DNA from: JBGOUV01 sp041477815
GTDB taxonomy: Bacteria > Acidobacteriota > Terriglobia > Bryobacterales > JACQDG01
Reading direction: 5' to 3'
DNA length: 24,282 bases
NCBI GenBank assembly: GCA_041477815.1
Contig: JBGOUV010000050.1
Location: 1-24,282, forward strand
A model generated the notes under the pieces. That model worked only from the letters and a program-made list of their open reading frames with translations. It did no database searches and was not told the DNA's origin. Made by a program: the position numbers and the translations under genes. The first letter of the stretch is position 1; each line of letters begins with the position of its first letter. This document shows positions 1-8,459 of the stretch, in pieces.

Positions 1-79
1 GGCCGTGGATCTGGGGCGTACGGCGGAGCGGGCCTGGCGGGTGCGGCCGGGAGACTACGCGTTTTTGTGCCTGCGTTGA
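1..79 (+). CDS. 3' end of an unidentified gene (truncated by window edge)
   Basis: An open frame enters at base 2 and ends with TGA at 77-79, giving only 25 residues that finish in RPGDYAFLCLR. The stop lies 18 bases before the GTG of the next gene, which fits the tight spacing of the rest of the run, so this is probably the end of an upstream operon member. The fragment is too short to assign to a family. It could also be a chance open frame. Confidence 0.5.
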   Translation, partial: AVDLGRTAERAWRVRPGDYAFLCLR

Positions 80-97
80 AGTTGCCACGGGAGCGAT

Positions 98-955
98 GTG
101 CCCGGCCATCTGATTCTGATCTGGGACTATGATGCGGCCATCGGCCAGGTGAACGCCAGCTACCCCTACAACTTTCACGAGACGGTGCTGGAAGAGGAGA
201 TCCAGAACGTGGACCGGATCCTGACCTGGGGGGAAGAATGCGAGCTGCGGATGACGTTCGCCTGCGTGGGGTTCGCGGCCGAGCCGGGACACTATCCGTA
301 TCATGTCCCGGAGCAGATCCGGAAGATCCACGCGAAGGGCCACGAAATCGCGTCGCACTCGTGGAGGCACGAATGGTTTCCCTTTCTGGAACGGGAGCAG
401 ATCCGGCGCTCGCTGGCGCGGAGCAAACTGGCGCTGGAGCAGTGCCTGGGAGAGCCGGGAGCGGTGCGTGGTTTCGTGCCGCCGTTCAGCCGGCCGATGA
501 GCTGGTATGGGAAGGGGGCGTGGAGCCTGGGAGACCGCGTATGCGGGCCGTGGTATCCGGGAGCCAGCCTGGGATCGCTGTTGCCGCTGGTGGAGGAGAC
601 GGGCTACCAGTGGTGCCGGGTGCGGCACCGCCCGGTGTGGAACGTGCTGGCCGACCGGCGGGGGAGCAAGCCGCCACGGCTCGGGCGGTGGGAGCGGGCC
701 GGCGGAATGATCTGCGTGCCGCAACACTACACCGGGTTCGACGGGGAAGCGGCAGGCCTTGTGGAGCGGGCGGTGGAACAAGAGGCCGCCGTGGTCCTGA
801 CCGGTCACCCCTCCGGGCTGAGCCGCCAGGGCACGGAGAACCTGGAGGCGTTACTCCGGTTCTGGGGACGGATCGCGGGTTTTCGGGAGCGTGGTCTGCT
901 GCAGGTGGTCACTGCCAGTGACTATATCCGCGCAATCACACATCAAAGCATCTGA
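98..955 (+). CDS. Polysaccharide deacetylase (NodB-homology family)
   Basis: A 285-residue protein with the NodB metal-hydrolase layout. An Asp-rich first motif is seen as WDYD (D10, D12), the metal-binding HxxxH as HSWRH (H87, H91), an arginine/proline motif as RGFVPPFSRP (about 124-133), and a late histidine as LTGHPSG (H237). Enzymes of this family remove N- or O-acetyl groups from sugars in a metal-dependent way. The start is GTG at 98, with GGGAG at 89-93 as a close ribosome binding site; an ATG at 96 is out of frame. No signal peptide or membrane segment is visible, so action on a cytoplasmic lipid-linked intermediate or nucleotide sugar is more likely than on exported polymer (inference). 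It is the first complete gene of the run. The fold is well supported; the substrate is unknown. Confidence 0.88.
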   Translation: MPGHLILIWDYDAAIGQVNASYPYNFHETVLEEEIQNVDRILTWGEECELRMTFACVGFAAEPGHYPYHVPEQIRKIHAKGHEIASHSWRHEWFPFLEREQIRRSLARSKLALEQCLGEPGAVRGFVPPFSRPMSWYGKGAWSLGDRVCGPWYPGASLGSLLPLVEETGYQWCRVRHRPVWNVLADRRGSKPPRLGRWERAGGMICVPQHYTGFDGEAAGLVERAVEQEAAVVLTGHPSGLSRQGTENLEALLRFWGRIAGFRERGLLQVVTASDYIRAITHQSI

Positions 956-962
956 CGCGCAG

Positions 963-1961
963 GTGGTGTGCTACGCGGAGGCGATGCGGGAGGCGCACCA
1001 GGAGTTCGCCGGGCGCATGTGGCGGAAGCGGCGCCGGCGGGAGGATCGCTACATCCGGTGGAAGTTCCGCGGCCCGGAACGCGGGGAAGTAGAGGGTTTA
1101 TTGCTGGCCGTACAGGACGGGCAGGTGCTGGGGCAATTGGGGCTGCTTCCCGCGACGCTACAGGTGGGGGTGGGTAGCTATCCTTGCCAGTGGGCCTGCG
1201 ACCTGATGGTGAGCCCCGCACACCGGCGCCGCGGCATCGCCTCCCTGCTGCTGGCCAGAGCGATGGCGCGACCCTGCATCACGTTGGGAAGTAACCCCAG
1301 CCCGGGCGCGGACCGGACGATGGCGGCGATGGACTTTCAGGCTCTGGAGGGGCCGCGGGTTATGGTTCTGCCGCTCGACCCGTCGCACGTGCTGGGCTGG
1401 AAGACGCCCCCGCCGCTGGCCGCGGCGATTCCCATGCTGGCGTCGCTGGCGCGGCCGCTGGTGCGGGTGCGGGCATCGCAACTGACCCGAGCCACCGGCC
1501 CGCCGCCGGCCGCGTTGTGCCCCTGGCAGGAGGTGGCCGGCCGGATCGAAACGCGCCAGCGGAAGCTCGAGGCGCCCCACGTCGTACACGACCGCTCGTT
1601 TCTGAAGTGGCGGTGCACCGGGTTGAGCGGATTCTCGGCCGAACTGCTGGGGCTGCAAGCCGGCTCGGGTTGGGCCCTGGTAGGCCCGGCGGATCGGTAC
1701 TTTTACGTGTACGACTGGTGGGCCCAGGATCACGACGATGGTCTGTCGCTATTCCGGGCCGTCTACCAGATGGCTCAGGAGCGCCGGAATCAGACCGTTA
1801 TGGCCCTGGCGCCCGACGCAACCGCGGAGAGCTGGCTCGATGCCGCCGGGTTTCTGCCGATGCGCCGGCCGGTGAAGGTGGTCCATTATCCGGCGGCGCC
1901 GCTGGCGCGGGCACACTCCGGCTTCCACTATTGTCTGTATGATTCCGACGGCAACCTGTAG
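963..1961 (+). CDS. GNAT-family N-acetyltransferase
   Basis: A protein of about 332 residues. The acetyl-CoA pyrophosphate-binding signature is visible as SPAHRRRGIASLLL (R88, G91, A93 of R-x-x-G-x-G/A), preceded by the usual beta strand and DLMV. The C-terminal 180 residues continue beyond a single GNAT domain and may form a second GNAT-like fold, as in long two-domain members. The frame is open back to GTG 891, but that start would overlap the deacetylase by 65 bases. GTG 963 or 966, just past the upstream stop at 955, is preferred; ATG 984 is also possible but its GGAGG is only 2 bases away. In this setting acetylation of an amino sugar is plausible, as with PseH, which is a GNAT acting on a UDP-4-amino sugar. 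That role is inference; the family call is firm. Confidence 0.8.
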   Translation: MVCYAEAMREAHQEFAGRMWRKRRRREDRYIRWKFRGPERGEVEGLLLAVQDGQVLGQLGLLPATLQVGVGSYPCQWACDLMVSPAHRRRGIASLLLARAMARPCITLGSNPSPGADRTMAAMDFQALEGPRVMVLPLDPSHVLGWKTPPPLAAAIPMLASLARPLVRVRASQLTRATGPPPAALCPWQEVAGRIETRQRKLEAPHVVHDRSFLKWRCTGLSGFSAELLGLQAGSGWALVGPADRYFYVYDWWAQDHDDGLSLFRAVYQMAQERRNQTVMALAPDATAESWLDAAGFLPMRRPVKVVHYPAAPLARAHSGFHYCLYDSDGNL

Positions 1962-1967
1962 GGCCCT

Positions 1968-3077
1968 ATGAAACTGTTGGTGGCAGGCGTGACGTGGCCG
2001 CCGGAAACGTTTCTCCGCCAGCGGCTGGAGGGACTGGCGAAGCGGGGCGTGGAGGTGACGGCGGCGGTCTCGGTCCCGCGCACCCGGGCGGGAGGACCCA
2101 GGTTGGAGGGAGTGCGGATGGTGCGACTGCCGCATTGGGACGATCCCAAGCTGCTGCGCGCGTGGCGGGCGGTCTGGGGCCGGCCGGCCTATGCGGCGCT
2201 GGCGCGGTTGCGGCCGGAGGTGGTGCATTTCGAATGGAACTCGGTGGCCATCGACTACTGGCCATTGGTCGAGCGGTGGCGGCGTCCGGTGGTGATCAGT
2301 TGCCGGGGCAGCCAGATCCAGGTGCGGCCGCACGTGCCGGGGCAGGAAGAGTACGTCCGGGGACTTGCGCGGACCCTGGGTGGCGCGACAGCGGTGCATT
2401 GCGTGTCGGCGGCCATCCGGGAGGAGGCGGCGAGGTTCGGGTTGGATCCGGCGAAGGCGGTGGTGATCCGCCCGGCGGTGGACGCGGAGTTCTTTCAGCC
2501 GGGCGGAGGGCGGCGCAGCAACGACACGGAGTTTCGCGTCGTGTCGACGGGGTCGTTGCACTGGGTGAAGGGCCACGAGTACGCGCTGGCGGCGGTACGC
2601 AAGCTGGTCCAGGACGGCCTGCGGGTGTGGTTCGAGATCCTTGGCGACGGCAAGAAGGCCGAGCGGCAGCGGCTGCAATACGCGATTCAGGACCTGGGGC
2701 TGGGGGGCGTCGCCCGGCTGCGCGGGGCGCTGCCGCCGGCGGCGGTAAGGGAGGCGTTGCAGAAGGCCGATGCGTTTCTGCTGGCCAGCGTGAGCGAAGG
2801 GATTTCGAACGCTGCCCTGGAGGCGATGGCCTGCGGCGTGCCGGTGGTGACAACCGCATGCGGAGGTATGACGGAGGCGGTCAGCGACGGCGTGGAGGGG
2901 CTCGTCGTGCCGGTGCGCGATTCGGAGGCGATGGCCGGAGCGCTGGCCAGGCTGGCCGGCGATCGGGCGTTGCGGGAGCGCCTGGGGCGCGCGGGGCGGG
3001 AGCGGGTGCTGCGGGAGTTCACGCTGGCCCAACAAATGGATGACTTCCTGTCGCTCTATCGGAAGCTGGTGGCTTGA
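1968..3077 (+). CDS. GT4-family glycosyltransferase
   Basis: A 369-residue GT-B retaining glycosyltransferase. The N-terminal acceptor half opens with MKLLVAGVTWPPETFLRQRL and carries VVHFEWNS. The C-terminal donor half has SLHWVKG (196-202) and the E-x7-E motif EGISNAALE (E277, E285) followed by AMACGVPVV. GT4 enzymes move a sugar from a nucleotide sugar to a lipid-linked acceptor at the inner membrane face. ATG 1968 follows the GNAT stop by 6 bases. Its end overlaps the next gene by 4 bases (TTGA). That next gene encodes a sister GT4 with the same VHFE and W-x-KG-x-EYAL signatures. The exact sugar and linkage cannot be read from sequence. Confidence 0.92.
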   Translation: MKLLVAGVTWPPETFLRQRLEGLAKRGVEVTAAVSVPRTRAGGPRLEGVRMVRLPHWDDPKLLRAWRAVWGRPAYAALARLRPEVVHFEWNSVAIDYWPLVERWRRPVVISCRGSQIQVRPHVPGQEEYVRGLARTLGGATAVHCVSAAIREEAARFGLDPAKAVVIRPAVDAEFFQPGGGRRSNDTEFRVVSTGSLHWVKGHEYALAAVRKLVQDGLRVWFEILGDGKKAERQRLQYAIQDLGLGGVARLRGALPPAAVREALQKADAFLLASVSEGISNAALEAMACGVPVVTTACGGMTEAVSDGVEGLVVPVRDSEAMAGALARLAGDRALRERLGRAGRERVLREFTLAQQMDDFLSLYRKLVA

Positions 3078-4234
3078 AGATCGTATTGGTGGTATCGGAG
3101 TATCCGGCGGTCTCGGAGACCTTCGTCGCCGCGAAGTTTCGCGGACTGGTGGAAGCCGGCTGGGACGTGGAGGTAGCGGCGGGACGCGGGCGGCGGGAAG
3201 AGCGGGTGAGGATAGCTTGGCCGCATCGGCCGCGATGGCTGGCGGCGGCCCTTCTGCCCGCGGCGGCGGTGCGGTGCCTCTGGGCGGCGCCGCGCACCAC
3301 GCTGCGTTACCTGGCGCGGGGATGGCTGCGCCGCTTGTACCTGGACGCCCAGATCGTCGCCGCCCGGCCGGACCTGGTCCACTTTGAGTTCGGAGCGCTG
3401 GCGGTGGGGCGGATGTACCTGGCCGAGCTGGCCCCGTGCAAGATCGTGGTCAGCTTTCGCGGGTTTGACCTGAACCACGCCGGCCTCGACGTTGCCGGAT
3501 ATTACGATGAGGTATGGGAGGGGGTGGCGGCCGTACATTGTCTCAGCCGCGATTTGTGGGAGAAAGCGCAGCGGCGGGGATGTCCGGCGGGGAAGCAGCA
3601 TGCCCTGCTGCCGCCGGCCATCGACACGGAGTATTTCGCCGGGGTGACGCGGGCGCCGGCGGTGGATCGGCCGGTGCGGCTGCTGAGCGTGGGGAGGCTG
3701 GAGTGGACTAAGGGGTATGAATATGCACTCGAGGCGGTGGCGGCGCTGCGGGCGGGCGGGATGCCGGTGGAGTATCGGATCGTAGGCGCGGGCGAGCACC
3801 TGGAGGCGGTGGCGTTTTGCCGGCATCAGCTGGGCCTGGAAGACTGTGTCGCCCTGGTGGGTGCGGCGGGCCGGGAGCGGGTGCGGGCGGAGCTGGAGTG
3901 GGCCGATATCTTCCTGCACACGGCGGTGACGGAAGGTTTCTGCAACGCCGTGATCGAGGCCCAGGCCAGCGGGCTGCCGGTGGTCACCTCGGATGCCGGC
4001 GGATTGCCGGAGAACGTGGAGGACGGGGTGACCGGCTTTGTGGTTAGACGGCGGGAGCCGCGCGCTACGGCCGAGAGGTTGCTGCGATTGGCGCGGGATC
4101 CGGCGCTGCGGGAAAGGATGGGCCAGGCGGGCCGGGAACGAGCGCGGCGGTGCTTTTCGCTGCCCGCGCACTTGCGGGCGTTTCAGGACTTCTATGAACG
4201 GGCGGGTCAACCTGATTTGGCTCGGCCGGCGTGA
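3074..4234 (+). CDS. GT4-family glycosyltransferase (paralogue of the preceding gene)
   Basis: A 386-residue GT-B enzyme starting at TTG 3074, which overlaps the upstream TGA in a TTGA junction typical of coupled translation. MKIVLVVSEYPAVSETFVA is the WcaL/AmsK-like N-terminus of GT4 enzymes. LVHFEFGALA, VSFRGFDLN and SVGRLEWTKGYEYALEAV follow. The donor-site motif is EGFCNAVIE (E287, E295), then AQASGLPVV. Compared with the preceding protein, the order and spacing of VHFE, the RG loop, the WxKG motif and the E-x7-E motif are the same, so the two are probably old tandem duplicates. The likely role is addition of one residue of the repeat unit on the cytoplasmic side. Donor and acceptor are unknown. 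Confidence 0.92.
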   Translation: MKIVLVVSEYPAVSETFVAAKFRGLVEAGWDVEVAAGRGRREERVRIAWPHRPRWLAAALLPAAAVRCLWAAPRTTLRYLARGWLRRLYLDAQIVAARPDLVHFEFGALAVGRMYLAELAPCKIVVSFRGFDLNHAGLDVAGYYDEVWEGVAAVHCLSRDLWEKAQRRGCPAGKQHALLPPAIDTEYFAGVTRAPAVDRPVRLLSVGRLEWTKGYEYALEAVAALRAGGMPVEYRIVGAGEHLEAVAFCRHQLGLEDCVALVGAAGRERVRAELEWADIFLHTAVTEGFCNAVIEAQASGLPVVTSDAGGLPENVEDGVTGFVVRRREPRATAERLLRLARDPALRERMGQAGRERARRCFSLPAHLRAFQDFYERAGQPDLARPA

Positions 4235-5810
4235 GGGCGCGCCGGAGTGGAGACTGGGCGAGGTGGTGACGGCGGAAGCGGCGCCGGCGGCGGTAGCGGC
4301 CTGCGTGGAACGCTGCGCACCGGATCCGGCGGCGCAGGCGTGGCTGTTCTGGGACAGCCTGCTGGGAGTGCCCGACCCGGCGGCGGCCGAGCGGGCGCTG
4401 CTGCGGCCGGGCGATGTATGGCACGCCGGCCTGCGGTTGGGCATGGCCGGACGGCCCGGTTTGATTGACTTTGTGGAGCCCACCTGGATGCTGAACGCGG
4501 ACCCGGATCCGGCGGCCGAGGCCACCTCCTGGCGGATCTCGCTGCGGGCCTGCCTGGTGCGGGCGGAGGCGCTGCGGCGGCTGGGCGGGCCGCGGCCGGA
4601 GTTTCAGACCCTGGACGGAGCGGCATTAGAGATGGGGCATCGGTACGTCCGGCGGGGGGCGCTGACCCGGCACGTGCCCTGGTTGGCGCCGACGCCAGCG
4701 CTGGCGCCGGTCGGGCTAACGGCGGAGGACGAGGTGCGGTTCGTTTCCTGGCGCTTCGGCCCGTTTTGGGCCCGCTGGGCGGTGGGACGGGCCGTGCTCA
4801 GCGGATACCTGGGGCCCTGGGAGGCGGCGCGGGCTTGGCGGCGCGTGGCAGGCGGGGCGCGTCCGGCGGATCCGCCGGTGCTGCATGGGCCGGGAGGGAA
4901 GGCGCCTGCCGGGGCGCGGGTGAGTGTGGTGATTCCCACCCTGGACCGCTATCCATACCTGAGGGTGATACTGAAGCAACTGGCGGCCCAGACCATCCCT
5001 CCGCGGGAGGTCCTGGTGGTGGACCAAACGCCGCCGGAACGGCGGGAGTCGGGTCTGGAGAAGGAAGTTCCGGGGCTGCCGCTGCGGGTTCTGTGGCGCG
5101 ACCAGGCGGGGCAGTGCTCCTCGCGGAACGCGGCGATCCAGGCGGCCGGCGGGGACTTCCTGCTGTTTGTGGACGATGACGATGAAGCGCCGCCGGACTT
5201 GATCGAGGCGCATCTGGCGAATTTGGAGCGGTTTGGGGCGGAGGTGTCGTGCGGCGTGGCCGAGGAGGCGGGGGCCGGACCGCTACCACCGGCGTTTACC
5301 TACGTGCGGGCCAGCGACGTGTTTCCGACGAACAACAGCATGGTGCGGCGGAGCGCCTTGCGGGGGTCCGGATTGTTCGATTTCGCTTTCGAGCGGGGGG
5401 CGCGGGCGGACGGGGATCTCCGCCTGCGCCTCAGCCGGAGCGGGGCGCTGATGGTGCTGAACCCGGCCATCTCGGTGCTGCACCACCACGCTCCGCGCGG
5501 CGGGCTGCGGAGTCATCGGGCGCGGGTGGTGACCTACGGGTCCAGCCGGCGAAAGCTCCTCGACCGGCACTTGCCGAGCGCCACCGAGATCTATCTGGCG
5601 CGAAGGTACTTCACGCCGCGACAGGTGCGGGAGATGCTGTGGCTGCGCGCGTTCGGGACCCTGAGTGCTCACGGAGGCCTGGCGCGGCGGGTGGCCAAGA
5701 TGGCGGTGGGGCTGGTGTCGCTGCCCCTCAGCGGGCTCGCCATGGTGCGGCAGTATCGGAAGGCTACAGAGATGTTGCGGAGGTTCCCGCAGATACCGGC
5801 ACTGGGGTAG
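4194..5810 (+). CDS. GT2-family glycosyltransferase with a long N-terminal extension
   Basis: A protein of about 538 residues from ATG 4194, overlapping the previous gene by 41 bases. The frame is open further back, to 4038, but that would run deep into the upstream GT4. The GT-A domain starts at residue 243 with VSVVIPTLDR. It shows VLVVDQTP, the metal-binding acidic run VDDDDE (D327-D330) and an acceptor region NNSMVRRSAL with an acidic EDxDLxxR-like stretch (RADGDLRLRLSRSG). Residues 1-240 are not a standard GT2 N-terminus. Part of it (CLVRAEALRRLGG through GHRYVRRGA, about 120-155) looks like the acceptor half of a second, degenerate GT-A module. GT2 enzymes are inverting transferases at the inner membrane. 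Donor is unknown. Confidence 0.88.
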   Translation: MNGRVNLIWLGRREGAPEWRLGEVVTAEAAPAAVAACVERCAPDPAAQAWLFWDSLLGVPDPAAAERALLRPGDVWHAGLRLGMAGRPGLIDFVEPTWMLNADPDPAAEATSWRISLRACLVRAEALRRLGGPRPEFQTLDGAALEMGHRYVRRGALTRHVPWLAPTPALAPVGLTAEDEVRFVSWRFGPFWARWAVGRAVLSGYLGPWEAARAWRRVAGGARPADPPVLHGPGGKAPAGARVSVVIPTLDRYPYLRVILKQLAAQTIPPREVLVVDQTPPERRESGLEKEVPGLPLRVLWRDQAGQCSSRNAAIQAAGGDFLLFVDDDDEAPPDLIEAHLANLERFGAEVSCGVAEEAGAGPLPPAFTYVRASDVFPTNNSMVRRSALRGSGLFDFAFERGARADGDLRLRLSRSGALMVLNPAISVLHHHAPRGGLRSHRARVVTYGSSRRKLLDRHLPSATEIYLARRYFTPRQVREMLWLRAFGTLSAHGGLARRVAKMAVGLVSLPLSGLAMVRQYRKATEMLRRFPQIPALG

Positions 5811-5816
5811 GAGAAG

Positions 5817-6536
5817 ATGGCGCTGACGGCGGAAGAGATTCGGATATTCGGCGAGCAGGGGTTTCTGGGGCCGTTTCCAGTGTGCGGTGAGGAGGAGATG
5901 GCCGAGATTCGGGAGCCGCTGGACGCGGTGGTCGCGGAAGGGGAAGGGAGGTGGAACCAGCGTCATCTGGATTCGCGGGCGGTCTACGAGTTGTGCGCGA
6001 AACCGGCGCTGCTGGACCGGATCGGGTCCCTGCTGGGGCCCGACCTGGCGCTGTGGTCGACGAGGTTTCGCGTGAAGTACGCGGCTACCAAGGAAATCCC
6101 CTGGCATCAGGACGTCATCTACTGGCAACTGGACCCGCTGGTGAACGTCTCGGCGTGGCTGGCCATCGACGACGTGGACCACGAGAACTCATGCGTGCAG
6201 CTCATACCTGGCTCGCACCGGGAGACCATCCCCCATGCGCCCTCGCAAGGGGACGTCCACCACGACTTCACGCTGGTGGCCGACCCGGCGTATTACCGGG
6301 AAGAGACCGCGGTGAGTATGGTCATGCGGGCGGGAGAGTGCTTTCTGTTTTCGGAGCGGGCGCTGCACCGGTCGAGCGCGAACGCGAGCGTGCGTAGGCG
6401 GGCGGCGCTGACGATCCGCGTAACCACCCCGCGCGTGAAGGTGCGGACGCCGGGACACGACCGCCTGATTCTGTTGCGGGGCCGCGACGACTACGGGTAC
6501 AACACACTGGCGCCGCCGCCAGCGGAGGACCGGTGA
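5817..6536 (+). CDS. Phytanoyl-CoA dioxygenase (PhyH)-family Fe(II)/2-oxoglutarate oxygenase
   Basis: A 239-residue protein with the PhyH double-stranded beta-helix pattern. The iron-binding HxD is WHQD (H97, D99). The PhyH-typical middle is VSAWLAIDDVDHENSCVQLIPGSH. The second iron histidine is ALHRSSAN (H184), followed by arginines R193-R195, one of which would bind 2-oxoglutarate. Family members hydroxylate or otherwise oxidise small molecules, including antibiotic and sugar intermediates. ATG 5817 has GGAG at 5810-5813 immediately after the upstream stop. Its last bases overlap the methyltransferase start by 4 (GTGA), so the two products are probably made together. A sugar-modifying role follows only from context. 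All iron ligands are present, so it should be active. Confidence 0.87.
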   Translation: MALTAEEIRIFGEQGFLGPFPVCGEEEMAEIREPLDAVVAEGEGRWNQRHLDSRAVYELCAKPALLDRIGSLLGPDLALWSTRFRVKYAATKEIPWHQDVIYWQLDPLVNVSAWLAIDDVDHENSCVQLIPGSHRETIPHAPSQGDVHHDFTLVADPAYYREETAVSMVMRAGECFLFSERALHRSSANASVRRRAALTIRVTTPRVKVRTPGHDRLILLRGRDDYGYNTLAPPPAEDR

Positions 6537-7339
6537 ACGAGCGGGAGATAAAACGGGCCGTGTTGCAGGCCGCCAAGCCGGGGCTGGAAGCGCTCGTAGG
6601 GCGCATGGAGTTCCAGGAGGTGACGCGGTGCTGGTGCGGGGGGCCGCTGGAGCCGTGGCTGGAGGAGTTCGGGCTCTACGCGCGGTGTGCCTGGTGCGGG
6701 TGCAAAGCGGTGCGGCACCGGCCCACCGAGACCAGCCTGGAGACGCTCTACTGCAGTGGGTACTACTGGACAGAGTATCAGGCCGTTCATAACTGCCCTC
6801 CGGTCGAGGAGCGGCACGAGCGGGACATGCAGGACCGGGTGCCGCAGTACCTGGAGTGGATGCGGGAACTGGTGCCGCCGCCGGCGCGGACGCTGGAGAT
6901 CGGATGCGGCAACGGGAGACTGCTGGCCGAAGCGGCGCGGGCGGGGTACCACAGTACGGGGGCGGAGATGGATGCGCGGGTGGCGGCGTGGGTGCGGGAA
7001 AAGACCGGGGCGCCGGTGTTTGCCGGACCGTTCCCGCCGCTGGAAGAGGGAAAGTACGACCTGGTGCTGGCCCTGGACGTGCTCGAGCACGTGCCGGATC
7101 AAGAGCGGTTCACGCGGGAGATACGGGAGCGGCTGCATGCGGGCGGGAAGGTCATGGTCCACACGCCGGTGATCGACACGGATGACGCGGCGCGACAGTG
7201 GCGGGATATGTTCAATCAGCTGTCGCACGTTTGGATGCATACCACTGAGTCATTGTGCCGGCTGTGGGAGCGCGCGGGGCTGCGCGGGAGGCTGCTGGGA
7301 GAGCTATTCGGAATGCCGTGCTACGGGCTGCGGGGATGA
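6533..7339 (+). CDS. SAM-dependent methyltransferase with N-terminal cysteine (zinc-knuckle-like) region
   Basis: A 268-residue class I methyltransferase. The SAM-binding motif I is LEIGCGNG (about 121-128), and the acidic strand and post-motif are DLVLALDVLEHVPD. The first 60 residues carry CWC (C33, C35) and CAWCGC (C52, C55, C57), a spacing that suggests a zinc ribbon. A zinc-binding N-terminus is known from sugar C-methyltransferases of the TylC3/NovU type, but those are about 400 residues and have an extra C-terminal domain that is absent here. GTG 6533 overlaps the PhyH stop by 4 bases. The likely role is methylation of a sugar of the repeat unit (inference). O- versus C-methylation cannot be told. 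Confidence 0.85.
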   Translation: MNEREIKRAVLQAAKPGLEALVGRMEFQEVTRCWCGGPLEPWLEEFGLYARCAWCGCKAVRHRPTETSLETLYCSGYYWTEYQAVHNCPPVEERHERDMQDRVPQYLEWMRELVPPPARTLEIGCGNGRLLAEAARAGYHSTGAEMDARVAAWVREKTGAPVFAGPFPPLEEGKYDLVLALDVLEHVPDQERFTREIRERLHAGGKVMVHTPVIDTDDAARQWRDMFNQLSHVWMHTTESLCRLWERAGLRGRLLGELFGMPCYGLRG

Positions 7340-7340
7340 G

Positions 7341-8459
7341 ATGCGAGTACTGGTAGTAGCGTCGGAGTTCCCGCCGGGTCCGGGAGGGATCGGGACACAT
7401 GCCTATGAGCTGGCGCGGGGATTGGGGAAACATGGCTGGGAAGTGGCGGCGCTGGTGAGGCAGGACTACGTGACGGGCGCGGAGGCGGAGGCGTTCAACC
7501 GGGAGCAGGCGTTTGCGGTAGTCGTCCTGCCGCGGGCGGCGTGGGCGCGAGCCCGGGCCCTGGCGCGCCGGATCCGGGAGTGGAAACCGGACCTGGTGGC
7601 GGTCAGCGGCGACAGGATGATCTATCTAACGGCCTGGGCGGCGTGGGGGCGGCCGTGGGTGGCGGTGGAGCACGGGAGAAACCCGGCGGGCTGGGAGCGC
7701 CGGGTGAAGCGCTGGGCGTTGGAGCGGGCTACCGGAGTGGTGGGGGTGAGCCGGTACACCTGGCAGCGCCTGGCGGCTACCGGGATTCGACCCCGGCAGG
7801 GCCTGGTGATACCCAATGGCGCGGATCCCGGACGCTTTCGGATCCTGCCGAACGGGCGGCGAAGCGAGGCGCGCCGGAGCCTGGGACTGGATGGGGCGCG
7901 GTTGCTGATCACGGTGGGCAACGTGACGGCGCGGAAGGGACAGGACGTCGTCATTCGGGCGCTGCCGCGCATTCTGGAGCGGGTCCCCGACACGCATTAT
8001 CTGATGGCCGGGTTGCCGACGCGGCAGCGGGAGTTCGCCGCTCTGGCGGGAGAGTTGGGGGTGGCTGGGCGGGTACATTTTCTCGGACACGTGGAGGCCG
8101 AGCGGCTGGTGGGGTTGCTGAACGCCTGCGATGTATTCGCCATGACCAGCCGGCACGCGGGCGATCAGTTCGAGGGCTACGGGATAGCGGTCACGGAGGC
8201 GGCGCTGTGCGGTCTGCCGGCGGTGGTAACGGGGGAGTCGGGGTTGCGCGAGGCCGTCGTGGAGGGAGAGACGGGACTGGCGGCCCCGGAGGAAGACGTG
8301 GCTGGAGTGGCGGAGGCGGTGGTGAAGCTGCTGGACGATGAGGACCGCCGGCGGGCCATGGGGGAGGCGGCGCGCCGGCGGGCTCTCGCCGGGCAGACCT
8401 GGGCGATCCGGGTGCGCGAATACGACACGTTTTTCCGGAGCCTGCTGTGCAATTGCTGA
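7341..8459 (+). CDS. GT4-family glycosyltransferase
   Basis: A 372-residue GT-B enzyme from ATG 7341, one base after the methyltransferase stop. The frame is open back to 7182, but that lies inside the methyltransferase. The N-terminus is MRVLVVASEFPPGPGGIGTHAYELARGL, the glycine-rich loop of PimB-type GT4 enzymes (PPGPGGIGTH). The acceptor side has VAVEHGRNP and VGVSRYT. The donor side has VIPNGAD, VGNVTARKGQD and EGYGIAVTE (E278, E286), followed by AALCGLPAVV. The C-terminus (FFRSLLCNC) overlaps the next gene by 13 bases. It should add one sugar to the lipid-linked chain in the cytoplasm. Specificity is not readable. Confidence 0.93.
   Translation: MRVLVVASEFPPGPGGIGTHAYELARGLGKHGWEVAALVRQDYVTGAEAEAFNREQAFAVVVLPRAAWARARALARRIREWKPDLVAVSGDRMIYLTAWAAWGRPWVAVEHGRNPAGWERRVKRWALERATGVVGVSRYTWQRLAATGIRPRQGLVIPNGADPGRFRILPNGRRSEARRSLGLDGARLLITVGNVTARKGQDVVIRALPRILERVPDTHYLMAGLPTRQREFAALAGELGVAGRVHFLGHVEAERLVGLLNACDVFAMTSRHAGDQFEGYGIAVTEAALCGLPAVVTGESGLREAVVEGETGLAAPEEDVAGVAEAVVKLLDDEDRRRAMGEAARRRALAGQTWAIRVREYDTFFRSLLCNC

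Noticed and set aside
891..962. Longer N-terminus for the GNAT protein
   Set aside because: It would overlap the deacetylase gene by 65 bases and adds residues with no family resemblance. A start just after the upstream stop fits the run better.
4685..4712. GGCGCC-rich near-palindrome within the GT2 gene
   Set aside because: It is explained by Ala/Pro codons (APTPALAP) in a GC-rich reading frame and has no partner elsewhere.
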